The notes under the pieces: model-generated | Databases searched by the model: none | Seen by the model: only the letters and a program-made list of their open reading frames with translations | Told to the model about the DNA's origin: nothing | Position numbers and translations under genes: made by a program | Origin: Gloeophyllum trabeum ATCC 11539 | Lineage: Eukaryota > Basidiomycota > Agaricomycetes > Gloeophyllales > Gloeophyllaceae | Length of the DNA: 27,871 bases | Direction: 5' to 3' | Assembly: GCF_000344685.1 (NCBI RefSeq) | Contig: NW_006920434.1 | Coordinates: forward strand, 29,592 to 57,462 | Shown here: piece after piece, positions 20,929 through 27,871 of the stretch | Numbering within the stretch: the stretch's first letter is position 1 | Layout: every line of letters starts with the position of its first letter

Positions 20929-21227
20929 ATGGCGCCTCAGAAGCCCCTCAGGAGCGTCGCAGACATCGCAGCGCTGATCGACCATAGGTACACCGAACAC
21001 TCAATGCCAAACAGCAATCGAGTACTGACAAATACTTAGTCTCCTGCATCCAACCTTGACGGATGCGGAGATCCAGCGCGGACTCGAACTTGCCAGGGAT
21101 TACAAGGTCGCCACGGCCTTCATCAAGGTACGCTATGGGAGTCTTCCACAAAACCGGTGCTCACTTCGACTACGCATCACCAGCCTTACAGCATCCCCCA
21201 AGCCATCAACATCCTCAGCGGCTCTGG
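20929..21227 (+). pseudogene. deoC: Deoxyribose-phosphate aldolase fragment (5' end only)
   Basis: Exons 20929-20987, 21040-21127 and 21192-21227, with introns of 52 and 64 nt. The translation reads SVADIAALIDHSLLHPTLTD, then AEIQRGLELARDYKVATAFIK, then IPQAINILSGSG: the start of the DeoC TIM barrel. The third block is out of phase with the second; the usual Pro-Tyr after the Lys is missing. After a further possible intron (21228-21294) the protein no longer resembles DeoC. About 70 of the usual roughly 250 residues remain, and the catalytic lysines of the later strands are absent. The intact enzyme splits deoxyribose 5-phosphate into acetaldehyde and glyceraldehyde 3-phosphate. The ATG context (CACCATGG) is still good. 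Confidence 0.75.
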
Positions 21228-21299
21228 GTGAGTGGCACCCCAACCCCCTTCATCCAATCCCGCGTACTAAAATGATGCCGCCACACCCTCCCAGTGACC

Positions 21300-24000
21300 T
21301 GCCTCGAAGACAACAACGCAGGACCTTGGCCATGGAAAAGACCCAGGCGTATCCGTAGGCTCGCGCACCTCTTCGCGCTGCATGAGGATACCTCCAATGC
21401 GTCGCCTACCTCCTTCAGGGTGCCTCAACCCCAGCATTATCACCTGAGAGGAGCAGGAATCGCACGCACCGTCATTGATATTCCCGGCCAGTTCAACTCC
21501 AGTGCACCTTTCCTATCAAACGCGGAGACGGCAGTTAAGCAAAGGGTAAGTTCAGGGTGACAAGCTTACAGGGTACTTACTAGGTAGCCCGAGTTGGTGC
21601 CCGCTTTACCTCACGTAAGATTGTGTGTGGCTTCCCCCGATCCTCGTGGCTTCAGAAGTCACCGAGCATGCAATGTCAGGCTATGACAAAAGATCAATAG
21701 GGAGTGACCGTACGTGTCCTTCAGGAATACTGTCCCGCCGCTTCATCTTCAGGAGTGTGTCCTCAGGACGGAATTGCTATGGATCATCGTGATGGACGAC
21801 TGGGTCGTCACGGTTACAGCAACAATGTGCCCACAAGACTGAGAGAGAAGTCAGCTGCGCTGGTTGACAGAGCTCCTTGCCATAGGCTTCATCTACGAGG
21901 ACTATAGTTAGATAAGACTGGGAAAGATATGAAATGCACGACCTGATCCGTTCGGACGTCCTTCGGGCATCATGCACCGAGGCGGTCGGGGCTTGTGGGG
22001 ACATGATCCCCGGTCTCAAGCACCGGACGCAGGGCACTCGCACTAGATGATTTGGCCTGCCCAGATACTTCACCTGCCACCAGAAAGCCAGTCGCGAGGC
22101 ATAGTTCCGCGACGTATTTCCTATAACGTCTGTCAAGACACGTAGCGGGAGGATAATCCTAATCCAGCAACTTGCCAGAAGTAGCACTCACTGACTGGAA
22201 GTATCTATCCGTGGCATCGGGTATTCCAGCTACGCCGTCGGAAGACGAATGTGATATTCTGAACATGCACATAGACGGGCATCGTCTTCTTCTACTAAAT
22301 ATTCTTTCCCCTGATGAAGCCAGATTATGACATACGCACCTTTAATTCCTTTGCATTGCCACAGCTCTTGGCCTCTTCCCTTCAACTCAGCGCAGTAGGG
22401 ATAGAAGAATACAATGGAACGTGCTTAAGAAGTTGCCTTTATCTCAGCTCTCAGTGTGACGGTGAGTAGTAATAGACCGATTGGTGGCCATCTGTCCCAA
22501 CGAACCCCAGTCCGTCCGTATTATGTGACCACAAACTCAGTCAAAACTGAAGGGTATTGGAACAGGTAGATGAGTAAAGAGACATCTGGATCAGAGCAAC
22601 GAAGGGAGTGTGCGAGGTACGATCATCATGACGAGCTTGATTTGAGGGAGGGGATATAGAGATGAACATGACACCTGTCAACATATCTAGTATACTTGTG
22701 TGCTCCCGTGCGTTTTCAATTGGATTAGCCAAGTGGGAATATTAATGCCTTACCTTGATGCGAGACGAGACGAGGAGAGAGAGGGATAGACATCAGAGCA
22801 AGCCCATCATTTCAGCGAGACAGCATAGTGGCAGACGATGTGCAGTCGAGGAGATGTGGAGAACAGGACTGGAAATTATAAAGATGCATTCGACATGAGC
22901 AGGTGGGGGGATGGTAGCTTTCCAAGGAAACAGCAAGGCAGTCTGTCATACAGGAAAATGCGAGCCCAGAGATCGAAGGATATGCTTGAAGCAGAGAGTA
23001 TGCAAGGAAGACAATGCAAAACAAAGACGCATGAGACTGGCTCATCACCGGCCCATCAAAAACTCCATGTCCTGACTATCTAGCAAGTTATAGCGACAGT
23101 GAGGAACCGCAATGCAGGGCTTACGAGCGTGACAGGCATAGCGACGACGTTCCCAAAGGTCATGGTAAGGCAAGCTTGAGACCAATTCATTGCGGTATGC
23201 AGCGCGGTCCCAGTAACAATCGTGTGCTGCGGTAAAAGGCCAGACATGTACAGACAGTAGATCGTAGGGCTGCTCCAGTCGAAACAGTGGTGTGCATCAA
23301 GAACCATCAAGGCGAACCGCACATCGCGATGCTGCCTCCAGAGAGTTCATAGATAAGGGCTATCGTTGGATGAGTGCTGCGAGGTTCAGTTGGTCGTGCT
23401 TGCATGACTGATGCAGCAATGCCTGCTCCAGCCGCTTGGGCAGTGGGATCGATCAGGTTCGACATGGTTCTGGTTCAAGGGACGGGATTCCACTAGGGAG
23501 TCCAACAAGGATGATCAGGAGTAGAGGAGGGGTTGCCTAGGCTTTGAAGAAGTCGGCAAGTGTCATAGAAGAGTTCAACCTAATGTTAGGAACTCAAGAT
23601 GTCCTAACTGGTCGTCTTGAGTTAACTGGGCCACGTGCCAACAGTTATGTCGTCACTACCTCAGTAAGCATACTGAAAGGTAGGTCTAGCCGGGCCAATG
23701 CCAACAGTCAAGTCAAGAGTCCAGGTAATTGCTGTATTCAACAGGAGGTTGAACTAAGGAATACATGGGTTTTCCTACAGTATATATAGTAACTGGTATA
23801 GGGATTAATACCCAAAGAAGAGAACAATAAGAAAGGACGCGTAAGCTATCCTGTGAGAACGTAACTCGGAGATATGAGAAATACAAGGGCACTCATTGGT
23901 GGAAGGTGAGTCAGGAGAGATAAGGTGTGAAAAGAGATAGCGTCCATGGGAGGTTCTACTCAGAGAAAGGTATGGTCCAATAGCAATGCTTGGAATGGAA
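21300..24000. other. Gene-free stretch left of the retroelement
   Basis: No family was recognised. Near 23465-23080 (minus) two overlapping frames look slightly protein-like but have no motif or confirmed splice. At 23591-23623 AACTCAAGA and TCTTGAGTT form a hairpin within sequence starting TGTTAGGAACTC (23585), which could be part of an LTR; no matching second LTR was found on the right side. Confidence 0.35.
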
Positions 24001-24115
24001 ATAGAATGAGATAAGCATGGGAAAATCATAACAACAGGGAATGCAAAGTATTGCAACCACTCCTCTCATTGTGAATAGCTCATGTTACGATTTTCCCATG
24101 CTTATCTCATTCTAT
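24001..24115. repeat. 33-bp inverted repeat with 49-nt spacer
   Basis: Arms 24001-24033 and 24083-24115 (ATAGAATGAGATAAGC and on) are complementary with one mismatch. The right arm runs directly into the first recognisable gag sequence. Confidence 0.85.
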
Positions 24116-24436
24116 AACTTCATCACCCCGAGGTACACTCCTCCCTCTAAAGACCCCAATGCCATGGACACCGATCGCCTGTCAATCAGTGAAAGGGAGA
24201 AATACATGAAGGAAGGGCGATGCTTCACCTGTGGTCAGACTGGCCACAGGGCTGCCAATCACAAGCAGGACAAAGGCAAGCAACCAGAGAGACGACCTGT
24301 CCGAGCTACAGAGGTCAAAGAAGATGCAGACAAAGGAACCTCCAGTGTTGCCAAGATCAAAGCAATGATGGCAGAACTTGAAGAGAACGACAAGGTCAAG
24401 CTTCTCGAGGAAATAGCGGAGAAGGATTTTGCCTAA
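24041..24436 (+). pseudogene. Ty3/gypsy gag, C-terminal fragment
   Basis: From about 24120 the frame reads as a mushroom-type gag tail ([35 protein letters not shown]). The nucleic-acid-binding zinc knuckle has His where the fourth ligand, normally Cys, should be (C-x2-C-x4-H-x4-H). The major part of gag (capsid) is missing to the left, where the inverted repeat begins. The ORF start at 24041 lies inside the hairpin spacer and is not the original start. Pol follows in another frame. Confidence 0.7.
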
Positions 24437-24479
24437 GACGACCTGCATCAGCATCAGGCTCGTCTCGTTTCTACCTTTC

Positions 24480-27009
24480 TACTGTAACCACAGCAAAGAC
24501 TGTTGACAAGTCAATGAAGATCAATATTTTGCTATCACGTGGAAAGGGAAGCGCTGAAACGACTGGAGAAGCCCTCATTGATTCAGGGGCTGGAGGAATC
24601 TTTATCGACCAGAAGTTTGTGCTGACGAACAAGCTGAAGATGGTCCCTATACCTAGACCAATCAAGGTCTTCAATGTTGACAGCACCAAGAACAGGCAAG
24701 GTCTCATTACCAAGGCCGCATTCCTACAGATGAAAATTGGAGATCGAGTCCGCTCTGTCTGATTTTTGGTCACCAACCTGGGAAAAGAAGACATTATCTT
24801 GGGGCTACCTTGGTTACAGAAGAACAACCCAGAGATTAACTGGGTTACTGGACGGGACTCTGGAAAGAGAAACTCCATCCTAAACGTAACCATTGAAGAA
24901 ATCCCTGATGAGGAATTCTCCATCAAACGTCAATACTGCAAAGGACCACTGCTGGCACACATCAATGACCCCATCTTCCAAAGTACACCAAAATGGAAGA
25001 TCAAGTTGGATGACGTCTATGCTGTAATAGCACGAACTAAGGCCGAGGAAGATGATCTCCTCATACAGTTTATCACTGGACAAACGGACACTGGCAAGAA
25101 GGTTAACCCTGCAATGCAGATGGCTCAAGAAGCTGAGAAGGAAGCCAAAAGCAAAGTGGAATTACCTGAACGGTACAAAGAATTTGCAGATGTCTTCGAC
25201 AAGAAAAGCTCAGAGCGATTCTCTGAACAACAGCCTTATGATCACACAATAGATCTCAAGGAAGGATTTGTTCCAAAGAATCAGAAGCTTTACCCTATGT
25301 CACCATTGGAGCAACAGAAGCTCAACAAATTCTTGAAGGAAAACCTGTCGAAAGGCTACATCCAACCGTCAAAATCCCCTATGGCATCACCATTGTTCTT
25401 CATAGGCAAGAAGGATGGAGACATACGGCCTTGCCAAGACTACCGGTATCTCAATGAATGGACAGTCAAGAATGCCTATCCGATTCCCCTGATCAGCGAA
25501 ATCTTGGACAAGCTACAAGGGGCAAAGATTTTCACCAAATTGGATGTCAGCAAAGGCTACAACAATGTCCGTATCAAAGAAGGCGGTGAATGGAAGGCAG
25601 CATTCAAAACCAATCGGGGATTGTTTGAACCAACCGTCATGTTCTTTGGTCTATGCAATTTGCCGGCAACATTCCAGTCAATGATGAATGAATTATTCAA
25701 AGACATGATTGACGAAGGATGGCTTATCATCTACATCCATGCCCAAGTGGTTTTCCTTGACGATCAGTCCAAGGTATTCCACTTCTGGTTGACAAAATAG
25801 GCATTTCTCCAACTTGAGGAATAGGTCGTTTTCCCTTAATCATGCCAAGACCCATTTTGTCCTTTCCGTATCTTCTTCAGCTGTCTTGGAGAAGATAAGG
25901 AAGTCATCCATCCAGTCAAATTGAAAGGAATAGCAAGCTCGCCTGTCCCTAGGAAATTGAAGGACGTCCAGTCGTTCTTAGGATTCTGCAACTTCTACTG
26001 ACGGTTTATTCCACACTTTGCCAACATCTCTCGACCATTGAATGAGCTCACCAAGAAGGATCATCCTTGGGATTGGATGGCTGAATGTCAAACAGCAAAT
26101 GAAACCTTGAAGCAGAAGTTCCTGGAAGAACCAGTGCTGATGATGCTGGACAAATCCAAACCATTCATCCTGGAAACCGATGCATCCAAGTTTGCATCAG
26201 GGGCAGTTCTACGCCAACAGGATGTAAATGGAGACTGGCACCCATGAGGATATATTTCACAGGCATTTGACAAGGCTCAATGAAACTATGAAATCTACGA
26301 TAGGGAGCTTCTGGCAATCATCCGAGGACTACAGAATTGGCACTACTACTTCGAGGGCGCACCCCATCCAGTCACAGTCTACTGCGATCACAAGAACTTG
26401 CAGTACTATCGATCTGCACAACACCTAACAAGACGACAAGCTCGGTGGTCACTGTATCTGTCCAAGTTTGATCTGATCTCGAAACATATTCCTGGGCCAC
26501 AAATGGTACAATCAGACGCGCTCTCAAGACGACCAGACCTATGCCCTGATGAGGAAGACAATGACCAGATGGTCCTATTGCCAGAACAAATGTTCCATAG
26601 AGATGCCACTCCAGATCAGGACGAACGTATGAGCAAACTTTCTATGCCTCAATTGGAGAAGGAATTGGAGATTCAAACAAAGCAGGATATATCAATGACA
26701 CCGTCTGAACCAAGCCCAGTGGAATTCAAGGATGACCCAAAGGAAAACGTATCCACGACAAAGGAAAATGAAGGTCCAACTGAATCAACGGTTGATCCAA
26801 CATTGATCTCTCACGATGACCCCACGATTGTATGGATTGACAACCCTGACCTTCAAGGCGACATTCACCCACCCAACATCATGGAAGCAGAAAGAATCAC
26901 AAACAAGCGGACACATGAACCAATGATCAACAATGATTGGATTCCTACTGACAAAAGGCCATGTCTAGACGGTGTCAGCAGAACTTGCGACAGATATAAA
27001 TCCACCTAG
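24480..27009 (+). pseudogene. Ty3/gypsy pol: protease, reverse transcriptase, RNase H; no integrase
   Basis: Protease: EALIDSGAGGIFID and LGKEDIILGLPWLQ, interrupted by TGA at 24760-24762. Reverse transcriptase (about 25300-25800): RPCQDYRYLNEWTVKNAYPI, FTKLDVSKGYNNVRI and FFGLCNLPATFQSMMN; the catalytic YxDD box is replaced by YIHA, and the frame ends at 25800. Connection: KLKDVQSFLGFCNFY, TGA at 25999-26001, then RFIPHFANISRPLNELTKK. RNase H: FILETDASKFASGAVL, with TGA at 26245-26247 and 26281-26283, and [18 protein letters not shown] up to [18 protein letters not shown]. After that an acidic, low-complexity tail ends at 27009 in place of an integrase. The element is dead. Confidence 0.88.
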
Positions 27010-27479
27010 AATTTACTAAGCGGGAAGGTCGTCAAGCTCCCCAAGAGAATGCTGGATTTAACATTGGTCGAGCAGTTCCCTTGTGTTCGAGAGGTAGGAT
27101 AAGTTTCCAATAAACACAGACCCTGATATTGTGGTGGTAATATGATAGATACTCAATAGGTAGCTGACTACTAGTGTCTAGCTGAGAATGAAGGTAGAGA
27201 GCTAACACAGGTCAATGGAGTCTAATGACAGACTTCCAATAACCAGTCTTATATTCCAAGACAGACTTGAGCTAACTGAAGCAGACAGCAGACAGTACTG
27301 CAGTCCTTCCCTACACTGAGGTGCTTCAGACAATCAGAGTCCAGACAATTCTTATCCCACAGTAGGGACAAGGTCTGATTGACTTGACAGGCAAATAGCT
27401 TTATTGGGGGATCCCAGATAGATTGATCCTCCCTTTCCTCTCTCTACTGAGCTCCATATATACCCTACAGTAATTTGAA
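27010..27479. other. Region right of the retroelement, possible LTR remains
   Basis: No gene seen. A TATATA-like segment (27456-27464) and GTAATTTGAAATTAC (27470-27484, palindromic) occur. It may be a remnant 3' LTR, but no matching left copy was found. Confidence 0.3.
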
Positions 27480-27785
27480 ATTACAAACAATAGGGTGGGA
27501 AGATACTTGGGAGGAGACAATAGTGTGAGAAAAGGTAAACAATGGTGTGGGAAAAGGTAAACAATAGTGTGAGAGAGTGGTATGAGTCATCCAACTCCAG
27601 CCAATCCCTGAAGCTTTGAGAACATGGGTGACTAAGCCAAAACAATAGGCATGGGAAAGTGGTAAACAATAAGGTGGGAAAAGCATGAAAGAAAACAAAA
27701 GGGCATGTGAAATCAAGAACAAGGGGTGAGAAAATCTTTAACAATAGCATGGGAAAAGCATAAACAATAAGGTGGGAACAATCCT
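27480..27785. repeat. Array of degenerate short repeats (GTGGGAAAAG-type)
   Basis: About ten imperfect copies of words such as TGTGGGAAAAGGTAAACAAT, CATGGGAAAAG and AAGGTGGGAA lie at irregular spacing. The same CATGGGAAAA word occurs in the inverted repeat at 24001-24115. The minus-strand ORFs here are translations of the repeat. Confidence 0.65.
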
Positions 27786-27871
27786 TGGCCAATCATGGAA
27801 CGCTCTCAGCCCTTCTAGAGCATTCTACACAGTTCCTCTCCCAGTACTTGCCCTCATCCTTTCTCCCATTA

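Noticed and set aside
23080..23465. Two overlapping minus-strand frames with protein-like stretches
   Set aside because: They would need a splice or frameshift that I could not place, and match no known family.
27465..27792. Overlapping minus-strand ORFs rich in Phe, Pro and His
   Set aside because: They are translations of the degenerate GTGGGAAAAG repeat array.

Overview
The window is nuclear DNA of a filamentous basidiomycete, most likely an agaricomycete of the polypore type. The reasons are genes cut by many 50-65 nt introns with GTRNGT donors and CTAAY-like branch sites, a fungal FunK1-family protein kinase, a GH28 pectinase, a PRP6 splicing-factor fragment, a fungal Helitron protein and a decayed Ty3-type retroelement. 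No bacterial operon structure is visible. The region is gene-poor and rich in mobile elements; most gene-like matter is broken.

Layout. 1-2057 (minus): 5' part of a Helitron Rep/helicase gene running off the left edge. By splicing it joins an N-terminal retropepsin-like domain, three SAP-like motifs and a DUF6570-type zinc region. 2326-2651: short TA-flanked inverted-repeat element (MITE). 3106-3620: T-rich 84-bp tandem repeat. 4002-6168: two diverged copies of an unrecognised gene family, both decayed; a 698-bp MITE (5434-6131) with a tRNA-like segment sits inside a coding exon of the second copy. 6749-9130: intact exo-polygalacturonase-like GH28 gene with 15 inferred exons, one of 6 nt. 9611-10248 (minus): small SH3-domain protein, convergent with GH28. 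11307-11908: a third MITE with near-perfect termini. 12876-15357: FunK1 kinase with a lesion, or a 35-nt intron, in the activation segment. 17790-18410: 5' end of a PRP6 gene, broken and partly inverted. 18685-20450 (minus): salicylate-hydroxylase-like FAD monooxygenase, probably a pseudogene. 20929-21227: 5' fragment of a deoxyribose-phosphate aldolase gene. 24041-27009: degenerate Ty3/gypsy element without integrase. 27480-27785: short degenerate repeats.

Only GH28 (secreted pectin degradation), the SH3 protein and perhaps the FunK1 kinase look usable as genes. They share no evident pathway. The rest records transposon insertion, local rearrangement and mutational decay. Exon borders were inferred by eye from splice signals, reading phase and remembered family motifs; no database search was run.
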